The notes under the pieces are model-generated. The model did not search any database and was not told the origin of the DNA. It saw only the letters and a program-made list of their open reading frames with translations. The position numbers were made by a program, and so were the translations under genes. A DNA stretch of 64,000 nucleotides from Armillaria gallica (taxonomy: Eukaryota > Basidiomycota > Agaricomycetes > Agaricales > Physalacriaceae). Shown piece by piece: positions 1 through 10,663 of this stretch (the stretch's first letter is position 1; each line of letters opens with the position of its first letter). The stretch covers positions 868,001-932,000 of the forward strand of contig JBANDB010000018.1 in assembly GCA_037576215.1 (NCBI GenBank), read 5' to 3'.

Positions 1-599
1 TCTACCAATGCGGTTGTAGAGATATTGGGAAGTGTTCCTGGTGCCTCGAGAATGACAGGGATAACCAGGTCTTTCCCTTTATCGCTTAGTGTGCTGATAA
101 GTCACTTTGGCTCTTGCAGCTCGTGAAGCCACCAGAGTGCATCAATTCGCTTCATCCCCCTCATTGCTTCGATCATTGACTCAATGACCTCCTCCGTGCG
201 TGCTTTGTGAATCCAGTTCTTTAGGATTGCCTTCGCTTCCGACTCTGTCCGTGCTTGTACTACGCCACGTAGAGTCCACTCGGCTCCGAATGGTTTGAGC
301 CATTCTCTATAGGTCTGTCCCTTTGTATAGGTGCGGGACAGTTGCAGGGCCTCTTCAACCTTCGCGTTGACCCATATGGGCTCGACTACCGTCGGTGAGG
401 TCACCGCATTTTCTAAGTCTAAAGGGGTTAATTTAGCGTTCTTGTTCATCATGAAACTGGTAATGTCCTTGTGGTCAGGTACTTCTTCGAAAGTAGCTAC
501 CTGATGCCCCCTTTGCACTGCCTGGGCGCTAGCAGCTTCTGAACCTGCGGCTTTCTGGTCGGTCGTGGAATGGGAGGTGCTTTCCGCGAAGGTGCCGTC
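1..599 (-). pseudogene. pol leader and start of retropepsin (partial)
   Basis: The frame is open from 599 down to a TGA at 102-104 and then stays open in the same frame to the window edge. The part beyond the TGA reads LVIPVILEAPGTLPN and ends ISTTALV followed by GA-, which is how a retropepsin begins just before its catalytic D-[ST]-G-A motif, so the active site is expected within the next few bases outside the window. The leader before the TGA is a charged stretch with no domain I recognise. The TGA could be a decayed CGA codon or a readthrough site. There is no ATG at the head of this frame (it follows a TGA at 600-602), so it was made as part of a longer polyprotein. Confidence 0.65.
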
Positions 600-646
600 T
601 CATGAAGAGACAGCAGGTTGGGCTGACACCGCTGGACGATGATTGC

Positions 647-1372
647 CTAGCTTCTCACCGTCGACGAGTGGTCACCTTCACCTGGTTCCTCTGGGCCTGG
701 GTTCTTAGGCAGGTCCCTCGTTTCGTTTGGCGTTCCCCCATCGTCGGGTCGCCCTTCATCACAATAGGCATTGGCAACTGATCGGGGGCACTTACCCGAC
801 TCCGGTTCGTCCTCTATAATCTTCAGGACCGAAGGCAAATAGCCCCTCGCTGTGTCCCTCGGCTTCTGTAATTCAGTGTTGCGGGTGCTGTCATCCGTGG
901 CTGCCGCCAGAGCCCTGTCATGGGATTTAAACTCTGCTAGCCTTGCGGTATTCTCTTTTACCAGAGGAGGTTTTGCTGAAGCTATTCCCTCGAAACTCCC
1001 TGCATGGCAGGGACTCCATAGAGCCGCTTGGTCAGGTAGAAGGACCCGAGGTCATTCTCCTGCCCCATCTGGTCGGACATTCGTCACTGCAGTGGTTCCC
1101 CAAGGGAAGGGCCTTGACTGGTGCTCCGCCATTATGATGGGTGTCACTATGGTAGGTGACTTACCGTCCGCTTTCGCCTGCAATAGGTTACTTGCCAAAC
1201 GTCGAGCCGATAGCTCAATGACTACTGCACCCGTTCCGTGGTTTTCCATAAGTTGATTCTGTTTGTTTAGTTGCTGGTCTGGTTGCGAAGTCGTGGGTAT
1301 ATTCGAATGCGCGGTAGATACTACAGGCGATATATAAGTACAATGATGTGATGTGATAGGCGTACCAGCCAA
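647..1372 (-). pseudogene. retroelement gag-pol linker region, one in-frame TGA
   Basis: One frame runs from 1372 to a TAG at 647-649 with a single internal TGA at 1052-1054. The translation is polar and rich in Ala, Arg, Pro and Asp on both sides of the TGA, consistent with one continuous protein. It has no start codon of its own near the gag stop and no recognisable domain. Position between gag and protease suggests an element-specific linker. A frame change to the next segment occurs between about 600 and 647. Confidence 0.45.
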
Positions 1373-1410
1373 AACTAAACCCTGATCTGCCGAATAGATT
1401 GAATCGTTAT

Positions 1411-2877
1411 CTAGACAGCGATTTCTTTTACCTCCTCAATCGTTGAGAGGTTATCCTGTAAATCCCAGTAGGTATTTGCGCATCGCAAAGCCTCAGCTCG
1501 GGTTTTGGGCGCGGTAGGGCAGTCGCGCCTGAAATGGCCTTTCTTGCCACATCTAAAGCATATCGATGCTGCCCTGGCTTCGTCGATATTCATTGGCTGT
1601 CCGCGTCCTCCGTAAGTTGTCCCTGTAGCCGTTGTCGTTGTCGGCACAGGGACCTTGGTTTGACCACCCTGTACAGGCATGGTCGTCTTCTGTGATCGTG
1701 CTGGTGGCCCTGTCATTCCTTCTGCCTGTTTGAGGTGCCAATTGAGATCAATTCGGAGTAGGTGAGCCTTCCACGCTGGGTAATCAGTTGGCATGTCTCC
1801 GTCTGACGAGTATATTGTGTTTTTGCTCGACTGGCGGGCGGCCTTTTTGATTTGGTGAAGCATCACCTGGTCGTTGTTGTGTACCCCTGCATGGTAGGCC
1901 AATTCTTCAAAGAGCTGGAAGAATTTGTCACCATCCTTGTGCTCCGATTGCTTCAGTTTCTCCCACTGCGCATATTTTATCTGCGAGTCGGCATCCTTCC
2001 AGAACCTGCCATTAAGTTCCAACTTGAAATCTTTGTAAGTCGGATACTGCTGCTCGCCGTCCAGTGTCTTTCCTATGATCTGCACGCACAACTGCCACCA
2101 TCTTTCGGCGTCTCCTGCAAGTCGAGAGACGCAAAAGATGACTTTATGCGGGTATTGGCGGAAGTGCCGGTTAAAGATGTCGAAGTGTAGCTCGCACTTT
2201 AGGAAAAAGCAAGCGATGTTGTCAGAGTCCCCTGTAAAGTCGTCGACTTCTTTCAAGATTTTTGGCTTGAAGTTGTCGTAGGGGGCTACCACTCCAGCTT
2301 GTAGTTCCCAAGGTATAGGCAGGTCTGGCATTGCTGGGGGTGCCGGGAGTCGTGGAAGCATTACTCGTACTGGCGAGGCAGGAGGTGGCTGTGCTGGTTG
2401 TCTGCCACCTCCACCACCTCCACCAGCTCCGTGGCCACCACCAGCAAAAGGTAGGTACCCACATTGGTACGTCCCTGGTGCTGCTTGCCTAGTGGCGTAG
2501 GCAAAGGTATTAGTGACCCGAGGAGGTGGTACCGGTGGTTCATCTGGCATCGGTTCCTGGACCTCGATTTCTGGAGCGGCTTCTTCGTAAGGGGGAAATT
2601 CCTCGAATACGTCATCCAGGTGTATACTGTTCCACAGGAAGCGAGCGTTTTGCTCCGCTTCATACTGCAGGATCTCATCTGCTGGGAGACCTCTATTTTT
2701 CCTCATAAAATAATCGTTCCCAGCTTGGGAAGCTCCCCAAACCAAGAAAAAGGGTAATTCGTAGGCGAAGTAATTATAAATATTCAAGAATGTTGCTTGC
2801 CTTAATAGATTAGAGATGGGAATCGTGGGGTCATCGTCGGTTTTGTTATAAAAATGGATGGCGTCGGCTAACATCAT
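1411..2877 (-). CDS. gag: Gag polyprotein with CCHC zinc knuckle
   Basis: This 488-residue frame is the Gag of the retrotransposon, the structural protein that packages element RNA. Seen directly: an acidic/Pro-rich N-terminal third (PEIEVQEPMPDEPPVPPP), a Gly-rich patch, a central segment with FFLKCELHF and RWWQLCVQI typical of retrotransposon Gag (Retrotrans_gag fold), and a C-terminal knuckle CFRCGKKGHFRRDC matching C-x2-C-x4-H-x4-C, about residues 440-455. The first ATG follows a TGA 9 codons upstream in the same frame, so the start at 2877 is plausible but the protein may originally have been fused to the frame upstream (2897-3940), which ends in a different phase. It is the only long intact frame of the element. 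Confidence 0.88.
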   Translation of the reverse strand: MMLADAIHFYNKTDDDPTIPISNLLRQATFLNIYNYFAYELPFFLVWGASQAGNDYFMRKNRGLPADEILQYEAEQNARFLWNSIHLDDVFEEFPPYEEAAPEIEVQEPMPDEPPVPPPRVTNTFAYATRQAAPGTYQCGYLPFAGGGHGAGGGGGGGRQPAQPPPASPVRVMLPRLPAPPAMPDLPIPWELQAGVVAPYDNFKPKILKEVDDFTGDSDNIACFFLKCELHFDIFNRHFRQYPHKVIFCVSRLAGDAERWWQLCVQIIGKTLDGEQQYPTYKDFKLELNGRFWKDADSQIKYAQWEKLKQSEHKDGDKFFQLFEELAYHAGVHNNDQVMLHQIKKAARQSSKNTIYSSDGDMPTDYPAWKAHLLRIDLNWHLKQAEGMTGPPARSQKTTMPVQGGQTKVPVPTTTTATGTTYGGRGQPMNIDEARAASICFRCGKKGHFRRDCPTAPKTRAEALRCANTYWDLQDNLSTIEEVKEIAV

Positions 2878-2896
2878 TGGAATTGGCGATGTGCGA

Positions 2897-3940
2897 CTAC
2901 TTGCTCACCGGCTCAGTGGTCAACTCGGCGGAAAATGAGAGTGGGTCGGGGGATGGTCCATAGACCCCGTTGATGTGTTCCTGCTCGGGGTGTTCCTCGG
3001 TAGCGGTGTCACTGCCCTCAAGTTTGATCGTTTCCCCTCGCTCATTGATTGTATATCTGGCAGCATCTCGGTCGATGCTCTTAATGGATCGGAGCGAGGT
3101 GTCAGGGAAGAGAGTAGGGGGGTGGGGTGGCTGGATGGTGATGGAGACCTCGCTTGACTCCTCGCGGACTTCTGACTGCTGCTGCTGTCAGAGTCGCTGA
3201 GCGAGACGCTCCCAAGCACCTGCTCGAGGGGGACGGTTTGTAGATCTTTGCAGGGATCTAGTGGGGTGTCTTGGGACCTGGAGGTTTGAGGGGCCGGCGA
3301 CGGGTTCCTCGACCTGTACAGGCTGGAGTGCCTGCTCTGGGTTCTGAGCAGGGAAGTAGGCACTGTAGGGGATGTTGACGTTATCCCAGTACTCCTGGGG
3401 AGTGACATCGGCTGTGGGTGGTGGAGTAGGGTGCCCGTCAACCCAAGGGTTGTAATCGATGGTTGAGGAGATGGGTCGACGGTTTCGGCCCACATTGAGT
3501 CTCCTGCCATGGGCGGCGATTCAAGAGTTCACGTCGGGTGTGGGAGTTTGAGGGACAAGCGATGCATAGTAGGAAGCGGGATGCTCAGAGGTGATGTCAA
3601 CCTCAGCCGGGCTCCTTCTGGGAGGGGTAGTAGGTTCTCTCTCCGGGGTGACGGGAGAAATCGACTCAGGAATGTTCATCTCCTCCTCATCTCCTCGCTC
3701 CCCAGGGAAGTTGTGGATTGGGATCGGTCGCTGTGGTATGGGTGCGAAGAGCTGGGGTGGCTGCTGCTCGAGCGGGATGCCATTGGAATTGTTAGTAATG
3801 ACTGAGGGGGTCGTATGGTGTCTCTCTATTGGTTGCACATGTCTGTAGCAAAACCTGAGTGCAAGTATGAGAGCTAACGAGAGAAAGGTGGCGCTTGGTA
3901 TCCCTAGTGCGATGGCTATGATATGTGCGTCGTCTTCCAT
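2897..3940 (-). pseudogene. Upstream retroelement frame with N-terminal hydrophobic segment, two in-frame TGAs
   Basis: A single frame starts with ATG at 3940 and continues to a TAG at 2897-2899, interrupted by TGA at 3521-3523 and 3188-3190. The first block opens with IIAIALGIPSATFLSLALIL, a likely membrane-spanning or signal-anchor segment at about residues 7-28, then a Pro-rich tail. The second block contains STIDYNPWVDGHP and QEYWDNVNIPYSAY; the third contains IDRDAARYTINERG. All three blocks have protein-like composition, so they probably formed one reading frame upstream of gag. A hydrophobic N-terminal segment is unusual for a Ty3/gypsy Gag. No homologue is named here. Confidence 0.45.
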
Positions 3941-5334
3941 GAAGGTCAGGGGTAGGAGTAAGTAAGAAGCTTTGAGCTAATTGTAAGACCCGAACTGCAA
4001 TCAAAGGTGAATAGTTCAGCTGTATCGCGTTCATACAGTCACTGACTAGCCCTTGGATGATTGCCGCCCAAGCCAAACTTTAGTAGCGCTCAGCAAGAAG
4101 GAATGTGTTTCGGTATGAATAAACTTTAGCTCAAAGCTAGGGAAATACAGGCTTTGAGTAAGCTACTTATATACTGAAGTAAGGGTCTGTAAATGGTTCT
4201 AAGATGTGGCTACCGTGTTAGAAAGTGAATAAGCCAAGTACACAGTAGCTGAGAATAAGGCGTGCTCCGTACGTGTTAAGTCATATTGAGTATGTGTCGT
4301 TCACACATTGCCTGAGTGTGATGTGTTAGCAATGTGAAGATTTATGAAGACTCTCTGGGAGTCGTGGGTCTAAATATAGGGAGTGAGTAAGCATCTTATC
4401 TTATCTTCCAAAGATTAGATAAGATGCCAGAAAAACGAATAAATCGTAACATTGGGTCAATCGTGAGCAGAAGGTCACCATTCAGTGAGGTGACCATTTG
4501 ATCTTACGGTGGCTGGGTATCAAAGATTGCTGTGGTCTACAACAGAAGAAACGCCCTCGTATGCTGCCGGTGTCTGTGATGAGCACCGCTACAGATCACC
4601 CTAGCCCTATGAAGACCATGCGCTCTTCAAAGGGCGCCGCAGTCCCTTCGTCCAGTTTGTGAGTGGACGATAGCCTTTCTCCGTGAATGACTGACTAGAT
4701 ATGGCTTATCTAGGTCCACATGCCCCGTTAAAGCTCTGACGGCTGGAGTAGAAGCAATCAACATCAACTCTGGCGGTGATGAGCCTCCAGGCTCTGTACG
4801 CTCAGAATTCGTGGATTTTGCCTGCTAATTAACGCTATTGTCCCTTCAACGGCCTTTCAGCAAACCAATGCTTGCACGCACATTGATACCACTTTCATCC
4901 TATGGCAACCACTCCTTACGCACTTTGTTATCCATCCCATCTTGCCACGCATCATAATTGCCGTACTTCATCACGGCAAGGCACCTTCGATCGACAATCA
5001 TCCCAATATGGAATTGACGCATCACTCAGAAGCACTCAGTTGACACGCTCATTGATCACTTAATGAAAATGACATGATTGAAGCGAGTACCTTCCCAGCT
5101 ACGGCAATAGCAGCTATGGCAACTACAGACCGTGTTTACTAAGGCTGTTACTTCGCCAAGGCCTCAAGAAAACGTTACCCCATGTGTATTCCTCAGTACA
5201 ACGACTGTCGCTCAGTAATCTGCAGCTAAACAGCACCTAACAATCCATGCATCGCTCAAGCAAAACCATACGGTTCGCATCCATATGCGGCAACGTCGAC
5301 GAGTTGCTGTTACTTTAGAAGACCAAGGACCATA
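3941..5334 (-). other. Non-coding leader of the retrotransposon
   Basis: There is no supported gene between the upstream frame and the candidate LTR edge. The stretch would be the 5' leader of the minus-strand element. A second tRNA-end-like sequence (attgataccact, about 4882) was seen but is not followed by a TG that could start an LTR. Confidence 0.3.
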
Positions 5335-5411
5335 TGTTACCTACGATTTTTACAAAGCCAAGGCTTTACGGCCTTACTAAGTCTTGCATATATACTCTAT
5401 TTATAAATTTG
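5321..5411 (-). promoter_or_regulatory. Candidate primer-binding site, LTR edge and TATA box
   Basis: On the plus strand gaccaaggacca (5321-5332) ends in CCA like a tRNA 3' end; two bases later TGTTAC (5335-5340) could be the edge of an LTR. Read on the minus strand this is an LTR ending in CA, a 2-nt gap and TGGTCCTTGGTC as primer-binding site. Further right, tttataaat within 5396-5411 reads TATAAATAG on the minus strand. The second LTR is not in the window, so the boundary cannot be proven, and the far end of the LTR (perhaps near 6.3-6.4 kb) was not found. Confidence 0.3.
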
Positions 5412-7851
5412 TACTTGTAGTATAAAAACTAGTTAGAAAACGTAGTTCAAGGGCAGTTCATCTCCAGTTGACCCCAGACTACGTCAATTATCGTCACGCT
5501 CTAGTCTATCGCCAGTAAACAACGTTTATTCAACGTTCTATGGCAATATACCATTTGCACCAGCATATTCTTGATCGCACGTCAACTCTTGAGCTCACTA
5601 GAGTTATCTCATGGTTTTAACTGTGAAGAGTCCTTCGCTATGCGCTCTTCACTCTTAACACTATTGGTGCATGCTCATACTGTGCCAATATGTGATCGCC
5701 GCGCTATACCTCGCCCTGTTATCTTTTATAGGCTGTCATCATTTCACTTTCGCACCATTGGAGTTTTTACAGTTTCACCTTCGCCATCATTATCGTCGCC
5801 CACTTGGGTAGTCTCAGAGCAGACTTAGGATCAGTTTCAGCCAGTTTTCGTATAGTATTAGTCCCCCGAGTGGACTTGAAGGTTAGTTTGACATAGGATA
5901 GGATCGTTTCAGTACCAGACAAGTTTCGACATCGACTCAGCACCCTCGCATTGTATAGGACCAGTATCGCCACCAGTTTTCATAGTTCCACATTTTCTCT
6001 CGCCAGTCCACCCTCAGCACCTCGTTCCACATTTATTTCACCACTCGCAGTCCCCACACCGTTTTCTCATTGCCTTGCTCACCCATAGACTATTGCCGAC
6101 CATTTAGTCTATTCTCCATCATTCACCCCGCTCCGATTACCGTTGAGCAATGTTTTCTAGTCTCACAGCACGTTTTCTCATATGGATTCGTGGTATTCAC
6201 ATCATACCCGTTTTCGTTCCCTCTCATTTTGAGAGATCCCTACTGGCTTGAAGCCATAGCATTTAGTACTCGACTACCAAGCAGTACTACTTCGCAGACT
6301 TAAAGTCGCAGTGTATTCTTGCGTATAGAGGAATTGTTCTACTGCACAGAGGTGCCCCGAACCACTCGCACACACGATCGCCTTGATTGCCATGCCACTA
6401 CGTTAATTAACCAAGCTCATTCCGAGTTGGTGTTGCCGTTGCCACAGAAGTCTTAGGCTCATCAGCGGCAAGGAAGACAATGACAATGATGAGGTGATCT
6501 TGATGCCTAGGTAGGTCGGCGTCTGCATCTCGATTGGGCATCTGTATTGACTTTTTTTACAGGCTTTCTGGTTTGGCCGACGCATTGAGCCCACTCCCTG
6601 TGGCCTTGGACCGCTCGCTCGCAGCTGCGGCGCCCAATCATATTAGAGAAAACAGTTGGCCACTCATGTGGCCTGTCGAACGGCATGAGCGTTTTCTTCA
6701 AGTGGATAACCTCATAGCTACGAAAGTGAGAGAGGTGTTTCTGCAAGTCGTTCTGGTAAGTGCATGCTGTAAGCCTCAGGTGCAAGTCTGAATCAGTGTA
6801 CAAATTAGCAAGCTAAGCGATGGGTGGACAAAGCCTGGAACCGGCACTATGGCGTATGGAGGCGCATTCAAAATAGCCCAGAGGGTTGCCGCAGCCTATT
6901 GAAGGCGATAAATGTGGAGAAGTGAGCGTGGCAACGGTAAATGGGCGCTGTTTGTCCCGAGAGAGAAAATAGGCCAAGTAGAATTTCTAGGCTTAGCACA
7001 AGTGAGATGTATTCATTGGTTTGATAATCACAAGCTACATTAAATATGCCTTTGCATTGTCTGTGAGACGCATGAATTAGCTTTGGGTCTTAAACATGAG
7101 TAATATGCCTATGATACACAGTCTTAACATCAAATAAAGATACCAACAAGAGGATGCCCACTTAAGACGATTGCATGGGCATATACCAAGCGACTTAAGA
7201 CACGAGACTCATAGCGCTGTGAGGTTCATCTTGAGACAAATATCCTTGGTATCCTAGTTGTATATTAGGCTGGAATGTGCTACAACACTCATGTAAGACA
7301 GCCATCTGGGCAGAGAACACACGCCCAAAAGCTATGGGAGAATGTATAAAAATTAGAAAGCTAATCATTATGTGGATGAAGCTGACAGTATAGCACATGA
7401 AGGCAATAGTCTTGAGTCATAACACGAGTAAAATATGTTTGGTATGTAGTCGGAATGTGAAATATGAGATGAATCTTAAGACTGGTGCCACAGTGAAGAC
7501 TTCATTAGATCATCAATACATGTTGATGCGAAGGGTAAGTCCGAGATGCTAATGATGGAGTACCCAATTAAGACGATATCGCATAGGCATATATCAAATG
7601 ACTGGAGACACCAGACCCAGAGCCATTATGCGACCTGCCTTAAGGCTGTTGGAGCGTTCCAATATGCTCACTTCAGACTGCAATGTAAGCAGAGAAGAAA
7701 CATCTTAAGATGGGAGAACAGATGCCTTAAGGCATAGGAGAACTTAGGCTGCGAGATCAATACAGATGTCAACTCTATCTTAAGACAGGCAGTCAGTGAG
7801 GCAAAGAGACTTGATTAAATAAAGTAATACGCAGGCTAAATACAAGTGTGG
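5412..7851. other. No supported gene; possible LTR body then anonymous sequence
   Basis: About 5412-6400 may be the body of the retroelement LTR, with many TTTC/CAGT-rich short motifs. From 6400 to 7851 I see only short frames with no recognisable protein character, no introns and no repeats of note. Confidence 0.3.
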
Positions 7852-9371
7852 TTATACTACAGACTCCAATATTTCATTCAGTGTGGATAATAAGCCAAGA
7901 CCCATCTCCCACCGGGAGGCCTTACCTTTCTGCATCTTTGCATATGCAGTCGGATCCTGTGCGGCCATTTCCTTCTCGGTCCAAAAGCCATTGTCCACCC
8001 AACGAAGTATGCCTCCAGTGAAGAACTGAGTGAAGGAGATGCGGCTATCACCATCAGCAGGCGGGATGTTGGAGTGGGTGATGGTGGCAGATGGTATAAA
8101 GATGGTGGCAGCATGGGGGAATTGTATAAAAAGCTTGAGCTCCCAGAGGATGATATGTCCACCTCGGTGATGGTCAAAGTGACCAAGAGCAGTAATAGCA
8201 CACCAACCATAAGGGCAATTGAGAATGTCCCGGTGTTTGAAAGTCCAAACACTCCCTCCAAAATTGAAGGCTGCACAAGGAAAAACCAACCGAGGAAAGT
8301 TGGCTTGAAGGTGTGGAAGTTTGCCATATAGGGCTTCGAGATGCTCTTCATAGTGGCGATGGAGCCAAGGCGCCCATAGGTTGTAAGATGCTAAATGTAG
8401 AGATCAGTAGCGCTTCGGCCTGTAGACAAGGCACTCACCGCTCACATAGGTCGCCATCCGAATGACTGCCTTGCTACCCACCAGCCAATTGACGATGGCT
8501 GCTAGCACGCTGTTCTGAAGGCAACTAGGGACTTTCTGGCCCTTACCATAAGAAATGCCTACATTGACAGCAGGAAAAGGTCCGCAGCGATGCTTCAATG
8601 ACTTGCAGAATTTCGCTGCCTCACCCTCCAGCATAATCTCATCAAAGGCATCCATACAAGACGGCCCGTATGCTGGGTCATTAGGCTGTCCTGCCATGAC
8701 GGTGACTATCCGGTCTTTGGCGTCGACTATAGGCCTAGGTTCCCTGAAAGCCATTTGTTAGCAAAGCGATGGAGTATGCAGTCCAACTGTGAAACTCACC
8801 CTCCTTCCCATGGGATTTCTCGGAACCCCATCGCCAGGAGTTCTTCGGCAGAGTATTCCCGCTCTCACTCAGGCTCAGGGATCTTGACATTTAGCACAGA
8901 ATATGCTCCTTTGGCAGCAGGAAGAGCCTTGGTTTGAAGATCAGTGTATATGGGGGAGGCGGTTTCACAGATGCGCTGCATAGTGCGAGCGGAGGGCTGA
9001 TGGCCTCTGTCAGAATACTGCTGCTCTCGTGCCAAGTGCCGCTTTCTATGCAGCTGTGGGACCAACAGACCAGGCTCATCAGCAGTGGAACTGTCGGCAG
9101 CTCGCTTAGAGCCAGTCATGGGCGGAGAGATGGGTGGCGCTGGGGGGCCACATTCGGGCATGATATGAATATCGTCGAGATCGCCGAGGTCATCCTCTAG
9201 CGAGTGCTTGTTCTCCAGCTCCACCGCCTCCTGAACGAGATCCGCAACGTCGATATCAACGTGTATGGGGCTAACGGCACGGTGAATATCAATCACTAGG
9301 AGGTGGGGATCGTCAGCGGTGTATGGGCTGAACGCCCTGCCAGAGCATGTCGACCTGAGCATCCACATCAT
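7852..9371 (-). pseudogene. TET/JBP-like 2OG-Fe(II) dioxygenase, three exons, one in-frame TGA
   Basis: Proposed exons are 9371-8800, 8743-8439 and 8390-7852, with introns 8744-8799 and 8391-8438; phases agree and the total is 472 codons. The last exon has the dioxygenase core: FKHRDILNC (HxD iron ligands), GWCAITALGHFDHHRGGH, then ATITHSN (distal His) and SRISFTQF (2-oxoglutarate-binding Arg), followed by LRWVDNG. This is the pattern I associate with the TET/JBP-type oxygenases expanded in Agaricomycetes, which oxidise methylated DNA bases in characterised relatives; function here is inferred. The N-terminal part is acidic, then basic (HRKRH), then LPAAKGAY. A lone TGA at 8865-8867 sits inside exon 1 between matching halves, so the copy is either a recent pseudogene or carries a sequence error. 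The frame is open upstream to 9779; the ATG at 9371 is one choice. Confidence 0.7.
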
Positions 9372-9764
9372 TCCGGGCACCTGAGAAGCGGCGGATGAGT
9401 AAGGCTTGAGCCACCTAGAAAATGAAGGGTGAGAAGGTCGGATATGGGGTGCGAATAGTGTGAAAAAAAGCTTGGCCTGCAGGGGAAGTGGTAAAGCATG
9501 GTGAAAAACGACAACACGGACTGCATTGGACCCAGGGGTGATTCCGTGCACAGTCAGTGCAGCTGCGTTACAGGCTGCTCTACCACATCCCTGCGCCGTT
9601 TGAACGTGGAGCGTCGGTGACACGATGCAGGGCAATTGGGGAAAAGGATGGGGCAGATTAGAATGGCATACCTTCAATGGGAAAGCGCCAGCATGGCCAC
9701 GCTGCCATAGAGCACCGTAGGACGTGCAGATTTGGGATGCGAGGAGAATAACTGCCAGAGCTAG

Positions 9765-9888
9765 GCAGCAGTGGACCACCGCTGGAAGCTGAGGTTAATG
9801 CACGTGCAGTGCAGCAGTGGGACACCGCTGGAGGCTGTGGTTAAAGCGCGCGCAGTGCAGCAGTAGGACACCGCTGGTGATGCTGGTA
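9765..9888. repeat. 46-bp tandem repeat, about 2.7 copies
   Basis: Copies begin gcagcagtgg at 9765 and 9811 and gcagcagtag at 9857, an exact 46-bp period. Each contains accaccgctgg or acaccgctgg followed by a ggctg/gttaa stretch. It overlaps the upstream edge of the dioxygenase frame and may lie in its 5' region. Confidence 0.8.
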
Positions 9889-9983
9889 GTAAGAGGCGGC
9901 TCCAGAGCGCTTTGTTGGGTGCAATTGCAATTTGACGCGGAGCTTGAAAGATTGTGCCAACGTGATATATGACGTTACCTGAG

Positions 9984-9991
9984 TCACGTGA
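9984..9991. promoter_or_regulatory. Palindromic E-box-like site TCACGTGA
   Basis: A perfect CACGTG palindrome with flanking T/A lies about 600 bp upstream of the proposed dioxygenase start. Such sites bind bHLH regulators in fungi. Occurrence by chance is possible. Confidence 0.2.
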
Positions 9992-10007
9992 TGCAACACG
10001 GCATGGT

Positions 10008-10038
10008 ACTTGTTAGTACAGTACTTACTATAACAAGT
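10008..10038. repeat. Small inverted repeat
   Basis: acttgtta (10008-10015) is the exact reverse complement of taacaagt (10031-10038), with further partial pairing inside. No gene end is adjacent, so a terminator role is not supported. Confidence 0.5.
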
Positions 10039-10342
10039 GCCCGCCGCGTGCCAGGATGCGTATGACCTTGCTGAATCTTATCACTGGTCGCCGTCCCTTT
10101 CTAATATGAGAGTCCCATGAATAGTAGCATAAATTGATTCATTATATACATTTTCTGGGTCTGTGTATTAAAATTTCCGTTGTCTAAACCACTAGTGAAA
10201 TACATTGAATACGCCATCTCATCGAAGCCATCCCCAGCAGTCGTTGAAGCTATTTCAAAATTCATGACTTCCCATACTCTTTTAAGCACCCTGAGGAAAC
10301 AGGACATTCATAACACCTCCATCCCGGTTGTATATGCTAAGT

Positions 10343-10663
10343 TTAATGTCCATCCCTTGTTCCTTCCATTTCTTCAGCCCGTAAATGTGCTCGTGCGAGG
10401 TAAGCATCGTGAGTCGAGCCACGGTGTTTGAGCCATTTGTCGATGAGCATGCCAGTGGAATCGTGGTTGAGCGTAGTCTTGACTAGCTCCGTCATTGAGA
10501 GGCTCGGCGGCGAGAACAGAGAGCAGTACTGCTTGCGGTGCGACCTAGCGATGGTAGTGAAAGGACAAAGTATGCTCTTTTGTTTGTCTGCGACTATGTG
10601 CGGCAACCAAGCAAAACGCTGACCTTGTCTCACAGCCCCCTCGTGCACAACTACTGCGAGCAA
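10343..10663 (-). CDS. Short frame of unknown function
   Basis: This 106-codon frame ends in a polar helix-like tail (AHLRAEEMEGTRDGH) preceded by LIDKWLKHRG and has a more protein-like composition than surrounding frames. I do not recognise it. It may be an exon or a decayed fragment; no splice partners were found. Confidence 0.2.
   Translation of the reverse strand: MLAVVVHEGAVRQGQRFAWLPHIVADKQKSILCPFTTIARSHRKQYCSLFSPPSLSMTELVKTTLNHDSTGMLIDKWLKHRGSTHDAYLARAHLRAEEMEGTRDGH

Larger units (their letters stand above)
1..5334 (-). mobile_element. Ty3/gypsy-type LTR retrotransposon, left part cut by window edge
   Basis: The minus strand carries, in order, a short N-terminal frame with a membrane-like segment, a gag with a CCHC zinc knuckle, a pol leader, and the first residues of an aspartic protease that runs off the window at position 1. 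This gag-then-protease order is that of Ty3/gypsy elements; reverse transcriptase, RNase H and integrase would lie outside the window. A possible primer-binding site and LTR edge are near 5321-5340. The frames are interrupted by several stops, mostly TGA, and at least two frame changes, so this copy looks inactive. The right limit is inferred from the candidate primer-binding site only and is uncertain. Confidence 0.8.
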
